This document shows positions 7,353 to 15,364 of a stretch of DNA of 17,274 nt, piece by piece. The stretch is from JBCDBY01 sp039182715 (GTDB lineage Bacteria; Planctomycetota; PLA2): the NCBI GenBank assembly GCA_039182715.1, contig JBCDBY010000061.1, positions 1 through 17,274 on the forward strand. The letters are read 5' to 3'. The notes under the pieces were generated by a model. The model had not been told where the DNA came from. It saw nothing but the letters and a program-made list of their open reading frames with translations, and did not search any database. The stretch's first letter is position 1, and each line of letters opens with the position of its first letter. Both the position numbers and the translations under genes were made by a program.

Positions 7353-8614
7353 GCGTCGTCGAGCCCCGCGGCGCCGGCCCCACCCTCGATGGGCGCGACG
7401 CGGGACCCTTCCGCGACCTGCTCGAGATTGGTGACGATGATGCTCTCACCAACCTCGATGCCGTCGCGGCACAGGACCACCGAGGGCAGCGCCCGCACGA
7501 CGCCGGGCGTCCGGGCGCGTGCAACTTCCCCGTCCGCGACGAAAATCCGGTCGCCGACGAACGCCGTCCGCGGCAGCACGAACACATCGGGATAGCGACG
7601 GCCGCTGATGGACGCGCTGACAAACGCGCCCGGCGGTACGGCCTCTTCGCCGGTGCTCTCGAGATAGACCAGGAAGGTCCGGTCGTCGGCGCGCACCGTC
7701 GGCGCGAGGCGCGCGACCGATGCCTTCCAGGAGACGCCCCGGCTGCCCGGCAGCTGCACGGCCGCCTCGGCCCCGACGGCGACCTCGCCGTAGCGCGAAG
7801 CCGGCAGCGCGACCGGCACCTCGACCCGCGTGGGATCGACGATGCGGAAGAGCTCGACACCCGGCGCGACCCGCGCGCCCTTCTGCACCATGCGCAGCTC
7901 GATCCGACCGTCGTAGGGGGCACGGATGACGGTGCGGTCCAGGTCGGTGCGTGCCTGGTCCGCCGACACCTGGAGCTCCTTGTCCTCCGCCTGGTTGCTG
8001 TCCAGCATCGCCTGGTTCTTGCTGAGCTCGCCCTCGAGTCGCGTCACGGCGGTCTGGCGCGTGGTCACCCGAAGCAGCTCGGCGTCCTCACTCGATGAGG
8101 TCGCGACCTCGCGCTCCACCAGACGACGCACGCGACCGAGCTCCCGCTCCGCCACCTCCAGCTCCCCACGCGCGATCTTGAGCTGCCGCTCGAGGTTCGC
8201 GCGATCGGCGCGCAGCCGTTTCTCCTCGGCCTGACGCCGGGAGGATCGCGCCGCGATGGTCGACACCTGCGTACGCCGATCTCGATCGTCGAGCCAGACC
8301 AGCTCCTGGCCGGCGCGCACGGCGTTGCCCGCCTCGAGCTCCGGCGCCAGCTGGACGACGAGGCCCGCGACCTCGGCCGCGACGGCCGTGCGGCGCAGCG
8401 ATCGCGCGCGTCCGTAGCCGGTCAGCTGCTCGACGTAGTCCTGCCGCTTCGCTTCCGCGACGCGCACCGCCACGCGAATCTCGATTTCGGCGGCCTTCGC
8501 GGGCGGCTCCGCCTTCGACGCGAGCCAACGTTCGATGCCGAACGCAACGCCGACGATGATCGCGATCAGAACGAACGAGGTAGTCGTCCGCCGCATCAGA
8601 AGCGATTGCGCCAT
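7349..8614 (-). CDS. RND efflux periplasmic adaptor (HlyD/AcrA family)
   Basis: This 421-residue membrane-fusion protein should link the RND pump to an outer-membrane channel. It has an N-terminal membrane anchor (residues 12-30, FVLIAIIVGVAFGI) without a lipoprotein cysteine. The first half of the barrel-sandwich (lipoyl-like) domain is near 75-110 (EVAGLVVQLAPELEAGNAV), followed by a long alpha-helical coiled-coil hairpin (about 112-228, rich in R, E, L and Q). The second half begins at TVIRAPYDGRIE (228-239), and beta-barrel and membrane-proximal domains follow to the end. The start at 8614 has a good ribosome-binding site (AAGGAG, then 5 bases) embedded in the truB stop codon. Its stop overlaps the start of the pump gene as ATGA, so the two are surely co-translated. 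Confidence 0.95.
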   Translation of the reverse strand: MAQSLLMRRTTTSFVLIAIIVGVAFGIERWLASKAEPPAKAAEIEIRVAVRVAEAKRQDYVEQLTGYGRARSLRRTAVAAEVAGLVVQLAPELEAGNAVRAGQELVWLDDRDRRTQVSTIAARSSRRQAEEKRLRADRANLERQLKIARGELEVAERELGRVRRLVEREVATSSSEDAELLRVTTRQTAVTRLEGELSKNQAMLDSNQAEDKELQVSADQARTDLDRTVIRAPYDGRIELRMVQKGARVAPGVELFRIVDPTRVEVPVALPASRYGEVAVGAEAAVQLPGSRGVSWKASVARLAPTVRADDRTFLVYLESTGEEAVPPGAFVSASISGRRYPDVFVLPRTAFVGDRIFVADGEVARARTPGVVRALPSVVLCRDGIEVGESIIVTNLEQVAEGSRVAPIEGGAGAAGLDDA

Positions 8615-8619
8615 GGAGT

Positions 8620-8625
8620 CTCCTT
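8620..8625 (-). promoter_or_regulatory. Ribosome-binding site of the adaptor gene, overlapping the truB stop
   Basis: Reading leftward, the sequence TATAAGGAGACTCCATGG combines the truB stop codon TAA (8626-8624), the Shine-Dalgarno AAGGAG and the adaptor ATG at 8614. Sharing bases between stop codon and ribosome-binding site indicates translational coupling of the export genes to truB. Confidence 0.7.
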
Positions 8626-9481
8626 ATACCCCCCGCTGCTCGAGGTCGGCGCGCGCCTGCGAAAGCACGGTGCTCGCGCGCAGACGTCCGTTGCGCCGTT
8701 CCCCGAGACCGGCCAGGCGCTCGCCCACGAAGACCGCGAGCCGAATCGCGTCGGGTCCTTCATCGGCCACGAGCTGCCCCGTGACGAATCGCCGCGCCGC
8801 CGCCGCATCGAGCGCGACCTCCGGCACGTCCGCGGCGCGCGTGATCGTCTCCGGCGGCTGCACCGACCCCGCCTGCTCCGCCGCGAAGGGACCGATGGCG
8901 GTGCGCCGAAGCGCCGTGAGGGAAGCAGGCAGGTCGAACGCGGCGCCGATGTCGCGCGCGAGCGCGCGAATGTAGGTGCCCGCGCCGCACCGAATGCGAA
9001 GCGTGACGTGCGGCCAGTCGACGGCGAGAACGTCGATCGCATCGACGCGCACGCGGCGCGCTTTCAGCTCCGGCGCCTCGCCACGGCGCGCGAGCCGGTA
9101 GGCGCGCTCGCCATCCACCTTCAGCGCCGAGTACGCGGGCGGCTGCTGCTCGATCTCTCCCAGAAACGCGGGCAGCACGGCGGCGAGATCCCGCGGCTCG
9201 CCCGGATCGGTCTCGGCCACGATCTCGCCCTCCGGGTCGAGCGTGTCCGTCTGCCAACCGAACTGCACGACCGCTTCGTAGGTCTTGGGCAGCGCCATGG
9301 CGAGGTCGCTCAGCCGCGTAGCGTCCCCCACCAGGGCGAGCAGCACGCCGGTCGCGAACGGATCGAGCGTGCCCGCATGGCCGACCTTGGTCTTGCGACC
9401 CGCCTCCGCCTTGAGCGGGCGCAGTGCCGCGGCCGACGACTCGCCGGCCTGCTTGTCGATGACGACGAGACCGTGCTTCAT
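8624..9481 (-). CDS. truB: tRNA pseudouridine(55) synthase
   Basis: This 285-residue enzyme should convert U55 of the tRNA T-loop to pseudouridine. The family signature GHAGTLDPFATGVL occupies residues 34-47, with catalytic aspartate D40. Further TruB motifs are KTYEAVVQFGWQTDTLDPEG, the QQPPAYSALKVDGERAYRLAR block and CGAGTYIRALARDIG. Length is normal or slightly short for the family, with a degenerate C-terminal RNA-binding region. Elsewhere truB usually sits with rbfA, infB and rpsO; here it is instead in a repair/efflux operon, which is unusual. The ATG at 9481 overlaps the stop of the SRPBCC gene as ATGA. Confidence 0.96.
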   Translation of the reverse strand: MKHGLVVIDKQAGESSAAALRPLKAEAGRKTKVGHAGTLDPFATGVLLALVGDATRLSDLAMALPKTYEAVVQFGWQTDTLDPEGEIVAETDPGEPRDLAAVLPAFLGEIEQQPPAYSALKVDGERAYRLARRGEAPELKARRVRVDAIDVLAVDWPHVTLRIRCGAGTYIRALARDIGAAFDLPASLTALRRTAIGPFAAEQAGSVQPPETITRAADVPEVALDAAAARRFVTGQLVADEGPDAIRLAVFVGERLAGLGERRNGRLRASTVLSQARADLEQRGV

Positions 9482-9936
9482 TCGGAGCGAACCCTATCCG
9501 ACTCCGGGGCGAACGCACGCTGCGTCACGGCGTGGCGGTAGTCGAACATCTTCTGCAACCGGCGCCGGACGTACCAGTCCGAGATCCACGCGAGCGGCGG
9601 CTGGTACTCGACCGAGTCGATCAGCCGGCAGCGGTCCGGCCCCAGCGGCTCGAACGAGTGCGTGTGCACCCAGCGACGAAACGGCCCCTTGACCTGCTCG
9701 TCGCGGAACATGCGGCCCGGCTCCAGCGCGGTGTGCCGGGCGTGCCAGCGCATGCCGAACGGCATGCGGATGACGACCTCGGTGCCGACGGCGAGCGGCT
9801 CACCCTTCACGCTCTCCAGCGTGACGGGTTCCCAGGGAGGCGTCAGGTCGGGGAGTGCCTCGGGGCGCCGGTGCCACTCGAAAACCTCTTCGGCCGAGGC
9901 CTCGATGATCGATTCCTTCCGGAATGTACGGCTCAT
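9478..9936 (-). CDS. SRPBCC (START-like) family protein
   Basis: This 152-residue protein has the helix-grip pattern of SRPBCC ligand-binding proteins. It opens with a strand and a helix, SRTFRKESIIEASAEEVFEWHRRPEALPDLTPPW, followed by a middle VVIRMPFGMRWHARH, a segment GPFRRWVHTHSFEPL, a strand LIDSVEYQPP and a C-terminal helix RRRLQKMFDYRHAVTQRAF. Such proteins bind hydrophobic ligands, but no specific substrate can be inferred. Close relatives are found with or fused to SDR-type epimerases of the YfcH family. Its start overlaps the photolyase stop and its stop overlaps the truB start, both as ATGA. In several bacteria SRPBCC genes occur next to photolyase genes in light-responsive clusters. 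Confidence 0.85.
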   Translation of the reverse strand: MSRTFRKESIIEASAEEVFEWHRRPEALPDLTPPWEPVTLESVKGEPLAVGTEVVIRMPFGMRWHARHTALEPGRMFRDEQVKGPFRRWVHTHSFEPLGPDRCRLIDSVEYQPPLAWISDWYVRRRLQKMFDYRHAVTQRAFAPESDRVRSE

Positions 9937-11288
9937 GCGTAGGTCTCCACGTATTCGCGCACGCGCATCTTGCGCGCCGTGTTCTCGGAACTCATGTAGC
10001 GGATCTTCCCGAAGATCGGGCGCTCCGGCCCCCACGCGCGGTCGAAGCGCCCAAGCGTCCAGAAGATTCCGCTGTAGGAGTTGGGGTCGCGCCCATCCAG
10101 CGCGTAGCGATTGTTGAGTTCGATCAGGTTGTCGAGCGCCTCCTCGGGCGAGGCGCTCCATTCGAGGATCTTCTTGCCCCACAACATGCGCAGGTAGTTG
10201 TGAATACGGCCCTCGCGCCGCAGCTCGCCCTGCGCCGCATTCCACAGCTCGTCGTGCGTCGCACCGTCGTCCAGCTCTTCCAGCGTGTAGCAGGGCTCGC
10301 GCGCATCACCGGCGTGCTGCGCGAGCGTGGTGCGCGCCCAATCGGGCAGCGACTCGTAGCGGTCGTAGTCCGGCCGGTGCCCGTTGAAGTGGAATCCGAG
10401 TTCGCGCCACGTGACGATCTGATCGAGGAACGCCTCCGCCGAAGCGCCGAGCCCCCACCAGCCCTCGCGCCGACCGTTGTCCGGCGGCGTGACCTGCGCC
10501 GGATCCCACGACGCGAGGATGTCGCCCACCATGCGATGCGACCCGATGTGGCCGAAGTGCAGATAGGGCGAGAGGCCGCTCGACCCGCGCTCGGCTGCGT
10601 TCTTCTTCGGTGCGGCGTAGTCGCCGAACGATCCCGCGAAGAACTCCTCCCAGATCGCCTCGCCGCGACGGGCGCCGCCGGTGCCTTCCGGGATCTCGCT
10701 CGCGCCCGGCGGCATCGGCGCGCCGTCCACGCCGTGGAGCGGGTCGCGCTCCGGGAACGCGGTCAGATGCGGGCGGATCTCCTTGTGCACGAAGCGCCGG
10801 AACGAATGCGCCGTCTTGAACTCCGACGCCGACGAGGCGAGCGGCAGGATGCCGTTGCCGTCCACCGCCTCGAGCCGGACGTCGAGCACGCGCCCCGCCT
10901 TCGCCACCATGTGCGGAAGGAAGAAGCAGGGGAAGTCGTCGGTCACGACGAGGCACGCCTTCTTCGCCAGCTTCTCCAGCATGCGCGAGCCGGGCTTCGA
11001 TTCGATGAAGGGGAAGTAGGTGACCCCGCGCTCGGCGCAGTGCGCCGCGTTGTCGCGCATGCCGCCGTAGACGAAGCGGTCGAACCGCTCCGATTTCCAG
11101 CGATAGTCGGCGCGCAGCGCCTCATAGACGAGCAGCGGCTTGCCGAGCGCCCGCGCACGTTCCGCCGCGTGCTGAATGCCGAAGTTGTCGCGCGTGCGAC
11201 GCGCCGCGATCATCCAGTACAGCACGTACTCGCCGTCGGCCCGCTCGGGCCGGTCCTCGACCGTGCGGACGCGAAGAGCGGGAACCAT
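9933..11288 (-). CDS. phr: Class II CPD photolyase (deoxyribodipyrimidine photo-lyase)
   Basis: This 451-residue flavoenzyme should use blue light to split cyclobutane pyrimidine dimers. An N-terminal antenna-type alpha/beta domain (about 20-150, YVLYWMIAARRTRDNFGIQHA) is followed by the helical FAD-binding domain. Class II signatures are clear: GLSPYLHFGHI, WRELGFHFN, the stretch NYLRMLWGKKILEWS, and a C-terminal block from YALDGRDPNSYSGIFWTLGR through WGPERPIFGKIRYMSS. These separate it from class I photolyases and cryptochromes. The ATG at 11288 is chosen because it lies two bases after the lhr stop and gives the normal family length. An upstream extension would only run into lhr. Confidence 0.95.
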   Translation of the reverse strand: MVPALRVRTVEDRPERADGEYVLYWMIAARRTRDNFGIQHAAERARALGKPLLVYEALRADYRWKSERFDRFVYGGMRDNAAHCAERGVTYFPFIESKPGSRMLEKLAKKACLVVTDDFPCFFLPHMVAKAGRVLDVRLEAVDGNGILPLASSASEFKTAHSFRRFVHKEIRPHLTAFPERDPLHGVDGAPMPPGASEIPEGTGGARRGEAIWEEFFAGSFGDYAAPKKNAAERGSSGLSPYLHFGHIGSHRMVGDILASWDPAQVTPPDNGRREGWWGLGASAEAFLDQIVTWRELGFHFNGHRPDYDRYESLPDWARTTLAQHAGDAREPCYTLEELDDGATHDELWNAAQGELRREGRIHNYLRMLWGKKILEWSASPEEALDNLIELNNRYALDGRDPNSYSGIFWTLGRFDRAWGPERPIFGKIRYMSSENTARKMRVREYVETYA

Positions 11289-11290
11289 AC

Positions 11291-14200
11291 TCAGATCTTC
11301 GCGGGACGGCTCGATCCGGATTCCCGGTACCAGCGCCCGCGCTCCTCGTAGAAGCCGCCCTGTTCCAGCACGCGCGGGTCGGCCCCGGTCACCGTCTCCA
11401 CCTCGATCCGGCGGCGCGGCCGGAAGCCGCGGCCCAACCACGCATCGAAGAGCGCGAAGTGCTCCGGCCGCGGATCGACGTGCCACGCGAGCTCGGCGCC
11501 GTTCCGGCGCACCGTGAGGGCGAGCCGACCGTCGTCGAACACGAGCCAGGTGCTCGCCACGCGCGCCGGGTAGTCGAGGCCGAGTCCGCAGGGCGACGCC
11601 GGATCCGTGGCCTGGATCCAGTAGCAGCCGCGGTGGATCTCACGCCCGAAGAAGTCCGGCGTCGCGAACTGAAGCCCTTCCAGCCCCTCGAAGAAGTGGC
11701 CGCCGATCACCTCGCCCGAGAGCTCCATGAGCCGGAGCGCACGCTGCAGCCGGCCCCATCCCAGAAGCGGCAGTTCGTGACGCAGCAGCGCGCGCGTCAG
11801 CACCCCGTAGCGCTGCAGCAGCAGACGTGCGCGCTCCTTGTCGCGCTCCAGTTCGTCGAGCTCGTCCGCCGCCGCCTCGATCATCAGCGGACGCCAGGCG
11901 CCGACGAGCGGTCGCGACGCCTGCCAGCTCCGGAACCCGCGACGCCGCTGCTTGGGCGCCGCGGGCTTGAACCGGTTCTCGATGCCCTGACGCAGCGCGG
12001 CGAAGGTGTCGTTCGTCGCGCGCCCGTCGAAGGTGAGTTCCCAGAGCCGGGCCGCCAGCTCCGCGCTTCGATCCGCGCCCGGCAGATCGAAGAAGTCGAA
12101 GCGGCCGTGCCGGCTCGGGAACGGCTCGGGCAGCTCGTCCACCGGATCGAGCAGGAGCGGAAGCTCGTCGGGGAAGCTGAAGCCGCTGCGCTCCTTGCCT
12201 CGTCCGAACCAGAGCAGATCCGACTCGACGAAGAGTGCGTCGAGGTCCGCACCTCGATAGGCGGTCACGCGCGCCGGCAGGATCGACTCCTCCCACTGCG
12301 CCGCCGGCGCGACGTAGCCGAGCAGCGGCTCCAGCGCGGACGGAAGATCGGACGCGCGGCCCACGCCCTGATAGGCCGCGAGATAGGGCCCGAGCTCCGA
12401 GGCGGGACGAGCCGGTCGATCCACGCGGTGCGCCCGGCGCGCCAAACGCAGCAAGCGCTCCAGGTTCTCGACTTCGCAGTACTCGATCTCCGTCGCATCG
12501 ACGAGCAACCGGTCCGCGATCACCTTGCCGGACTCGACCAGCTCGGCCAACGCCGCCTCCACCGGCACGCCCCACGCTTCCCGCAGTTCGCCCGCGGTGA
12601 CGACGGTGCGGAACCGGAGCTGCTCGGCCAGACAGGAAACCAGCGCACCCGCGTCGCCGGCGCGCGCCGCCTCGATGCGTTCGCGCTGTCGCTCGGAGAC
12701 GACCCACGGTCCCAAGCGGCCAAGTCCCGGAGGCAGCTCGTCCGTCCAGGGAGACACCAGCAGGCAACTCTCGACGTGGTCGCGCCACTCGTCCTCCGTC
12801 TCTGGCTCGTAGCCCGGAGCGGTGCGCTGCAGCTTCGACTCGAGCTCGCGCACCAACGCATGCTCGAGTCTCGGCCGCAGACGCGCATCCTGCAGCGCGT
12901 CTTCGATCGCGGCGTCCGAGAGATTGGACGACGATCCGACCGCCTGGTCGCCGCGGTAGACGTACTCGTTGACGCTGCGCCAACCGACCCCGTCGGCGAA
13001 CGGCGAGGGCGACGACGTGCGCACCTCGCTGACCGCGATGGCTCCGCTCTCGATCTCGCTCAACAGCGTCCGAAGGTTCGGGAGGTCGAGTTCGTCCTCG
13101 AGGCAGGTGCGCCACGTCTCCGCGAGAATCGGGAAGTCCTCGTACGGGAGCACCGCTTCGAACAGCTTCTGCGAGCGCATGCGATTGAGCCAAAGCGGCG
13201 TGCGCTCGCGACCGCGGCGCGGCAGCAGCAGGGCGCGCTGGGCGTTCTCGCGAAAGCGCGCGGCGAAGAACCCGGTGCGTTCGAGCTGGGACCGCAGGTG
13301 TTTCTCGACGTTCTCGACCGTCACGGTCCGGAAGATCTCGGCAGCGCTCATGCCGCCCGGCAACGTCACGAGAATGCAGTCGTCGTTGGAGAAGGTCTCC
13401 ACCGGCACGTCCCAGGCGCCCGCGAGCGCGATCTCGAACGCGCGGAGCACGCGACCGCCCCACGGCGCGTGGATGATCACCTGCTGCCCGTCGCCGCCCA
13501 CGCTCGTCGTGTGCGGGTGCTCGACGACGACGTGGTGGCGGTGCGGCAGGGCGCAACCGGTCGCCTCGCGCTGCGCATCCAGCACCTCCTGCAGCTTCGG
13601 GTCGACCGGGCGCCCCTGCTCGCACTCCTCCAGGAAGCGCCCGATGTCCTGGCAGAGGTCGAAGTCGCGCGGCTGCGCCTCCGCCCGCCAGAACGGCGGA
13701 TAGCGCCCGCTCTCGCCCGCGGCCGTCACCTCGACCTCGTTCCGGCGAATCGACTTGACGCGCCAGCTCGTCGAACCGAGCACGAAGATGTCGCCCTTTT
13801 TGCGCTCCCAGACGAACTCCTCGTCGAGTTCGCCAAGGCGCGTGGGCGTGCCCTGGATGCGGAGCTGGAAGTAGCCGCGGTCGGGAATCACGCCGCCGGA
13901 CTGCCAGAGCAGCGGCAGCGACCCCTGCACGGCACGCAGTCGCCCCGTCTCCGCGTCGGCGCGGACGCGCGGCTTGAGCTCGCGCAGCCGCGTGTCGGCG
14001 TAGCGCCCGTCGAGCATCGCAAGGACGCGGTCGAAGGAGGCGCGCGCCAGCTCACGGTAGGGTCCGGTGCGACGCAGCAGCGCGAAGAGCTCGTCGGCCG
14101 TCCGCTCCTCGACCGCCGTCATCGCGACGACGACCTGGGCCAGCACATCCAGCGGCGCACGCGGAATCGGGAACGGCTCCACGGCGCGCGACTCGATGCG

Positions 14201-15304
14201 CGTGCGCAGCACCTCGGCGTCGAGCCACTCGCGTCCCACGATCGGATAAAGCCGGCCGCGGGAGGGCGCACCCACCTGGTGGCCCGCGCGGCCGACGCGC
14301 TGGATGCCGGAGTGGGCCGTGCGCGGCGGCTGCACCAGCACGACCTCATCGAGCGAGCCGATGTCGATGCCGAGTTCGAGCGAGTTGGTCGCCACGATGG
14401 CGCGCAGCTCGCCGCGCTTCAGCCGCTCCTCCACGAGCCGGCGCGTCTGCGGGGCGAGCGAACCGTGATGCGCGTAGGCGATGGGCTCCTCGCCCGCCTC
14501 GTTCATGAGCCGGGCCAACCGCTCGGCCAGCGCGCGGTTGTTCACAAAGAAGAGGGTGGAACGGTTCCCGAGCGCGAGGGTCCGGAACTCCGCCGCGAGG
14601 TGCTCCCACGGCGGCCCCTGCACCTCCGGCGGCGGGCGCACGTCGAGCACGATCTCCTTCGGGGCGTTGCTCGTAATCGTGCGCACGTCGCGACCCGGCC
14701 CGCCCACGAACATCGGCATGCCGACGTCGGGATGCACGGTGGCGGACAGGGCGATGCGCTGGAACTCCCCCGACAGCTCCGTGAGCCGCTCGACGGCGGT
14801 CATCAGATAGGTTCCGCGCTTGGAGTCGGCCACGGCGTGGATCTCGTCGAGGATCACGCACTGGACGCCGTGCAGGATGCGCCGCCCGCCGTGCGAGGTC
14901 AGCAGCACGTTGAGCGTCTCCGGCGTCGTGACGAGGATCTCGGGCGGATGCTTGATCTGGCGCCTTCGCTCGGCGGGCTCCGTGTCGCCGCTGCGTACGC
15001 CGACGCGGATGTTCGCGCCGAGGCCCTCGATCGGTTCGAGCAGGTTGACGCCGATGTCGCGGTTGAGCGCGCGGAGCGGCGAGACGTACAGGACGCGCAC
15101 CGCACCCGGTTCCCACGTGCCCCGCGCGAGCTGGTCGATCGCCCACAGGAACGCGGTCAGCGTCTTGCCCGATCCGGTCGGCGCGTGGATGAGCACGTGC
15201 TCCCCGCGCGCGATCGCCGGCCACGCCTTCGACTGGATGTCCGTGGGTGCGGGGAAGGTGCGCTCGAACCAGGCGCGGGTGGCGGAATGAAAGGGCTCGA
15301 GCAC
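11291..15304 (-). CDS. lhr: Long-form Lhr-type ATP-dependent DNA helicase
   Basis: This 1337-residue superfamily 2 helicase (E. coli Lhr is 1538) is probably a 3'-5' DNA or RNA-DNA translocase in repair. Visible motifs are the Q-motif region TDIQSKAWPAIA (21-32), Walker A PTGSGKT (42-48), DEIH (153-156), SAT (187-189), motif V TNSLELGIDIG and motif VI QRVGRAGH (335-342). These are followed by the winged-helix and beta-barrel of the Lhr core. The second half matches the Lhr C-terminal extension, ending with an ATDPASP...LDYP block (about 1232-1247). In E. coli that C-terminal region has been reported to carry uracil-DNA glycosylase activity; whether this one does is unknown. The start is GTG at 15304, placing FHSATRAWFERTF where relatives begin. 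It is the first gene of the leftward series and diverges from thiC. Confidence 0.93.
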   Translation of the reverse strand: MLEPFHSATRAWFERTFPAPTDIQSKAWPAIARGEHVLIHAPTGSGKTLTAFLWAIDQLARGTWEPGAVRVLYVSPLRALNRDIGVNLLEPIEGLGANIRVGVRSGDTEPAERRRQIKHPPEILVTTPETLNVLLTSHGGRRILHGVQCVILDEIHAVADSKRGTYLMTAVERLTELSGEFQRIALSATVHPDVGMPMFVGGPGRDVRTITSNAPKEIVLDVRPPPEVQGPPWEHLAAEFRTLALGNRSTLFFVNNRALAERLARLMNEAGEEPIAYAHHGSLAPQTRRLVEERLKRGELRAIVATNSLELGIDIGSLDEVVLVQPPRTAHSGIQRVGRAGHQVGAPSRGRLYPIVGREWLDAEVLRTRIESRAVEPFPIPRAPLDVLAQVVVAMTAVEERTADELFALLRRTGPYRELARASFDRVLAMLDGRYADTRLRELKPRVRADAETGRLRAVQGSLPLLWQSGGVIPDRGYFQLRIQGTPTRLGELDEEFVWERKKGDIFVLGSTSWRVKSIRRNEVEVTAAGESGRYPPFWRAEAQPRDFDLCQDIGRFLEECEQGRPVDPKLQEVLDAQREATGCALPHRHHVVVEHPHTTSVGGDGQQVIIHAPWGGRVLRAFEIALAGAWDVPVETFSNDDCILVTLPGGMSAAEIFRTVTVENVEKHLRSQLERTGFFAARFRENAQRALLLPRRGRERTPLWLNRMRSQKLFEAVLPYEDFPILAETWRTCLEDELDLPNLRTLLSEIESGAIAVSEVRTSSPSPFADGVGWRSVNEYVYRGDQAVGSSSNLSDAAIEDALQDARLRPRLEHALVRELESKLQRTAPGYEPETEDEWRDHVESCLLVSPWTDELPPGLGRLGPWVVSERQRERIEAARAGDAGALVSCLAEQLRFRTVVTAGELREAWGVPVEAALAELVESGKVIADRLLVDATEIEYCEVENLERLLRLARRAHRVDRPARPASELGPYLAAYQGVGRASDLPSALEPLLGYVAPAAQWEESILPARVTAYRGADLDALFVESDLLWFGRGKERSGFSFPDELPLLLDPVDELPEPFPSRHGRFDFFDLPGADRSAELAARLWELTFDGRATNDTFAALRQGIENRFKPAAPKQRRRGFRSWQASRPLVGAWRPLMIEAAADELDELERDKERARLLLQRYGVLTRALLRHELPLLGWGRLQRALRLMELSGEVIGGHFFEGLEGLQFATPDFFGREIHRGCYWIQATDPASPCGLGLDYPARVASTWLVFDDGRLALTVRRNGAELAWHVDPRPEHFALFDAWLGRGFRPRRRIEVETVTGADPRVLEQGGFYEERGRWYRESGSSRPAKI

Positions 15305-15364
15305 CCACCCAGCTTACGACTTGGTTCTGCCCGGATTGCCGGTGGAGTGCGTAGACTGGGCGCC
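15305..15364. promoter_or_regulatory. Short divergent intergenic region between lhr and thiC
   Basis: These 60 bp must hold the promoters of both lhr (leftward) and thiC (rightward). I see only a weak rightward -10-like TAGACT at 15352-15357, with no matching -35 at 16-18 bp; it would leave almost no leader before the ATG at 15365. There is no room for a TPP riboswitch and none of its conserved CTGAGA-type motifs is present. Confidence 0.4.

Noticed and set aside
3945..7595. Several rightward open frames antisense to the RND pump
   Set aside because: Low-complexity Arg/Asp/His-rich translations opposite a clear pump gene; GC-driven shadows.
11289..11486. Upstream extension of the photolyase frame into the end of lhr
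   Set aside because: The extension is antisense-like filler in phase by chance; ATG 11288 directly after the lhr stop gives the family length.
11459..15364. A very long rightward open frame antisense to the whole of lhr, in phase with thiC
   Set aside because: The opposite strand encodes a clear Lhr helicase with all its motifs. The antisense product is arginine/histidine-rich without domains, and the openness is explained by high GC and the codon phase of lhr. Only the thiC part from 15365 is real.
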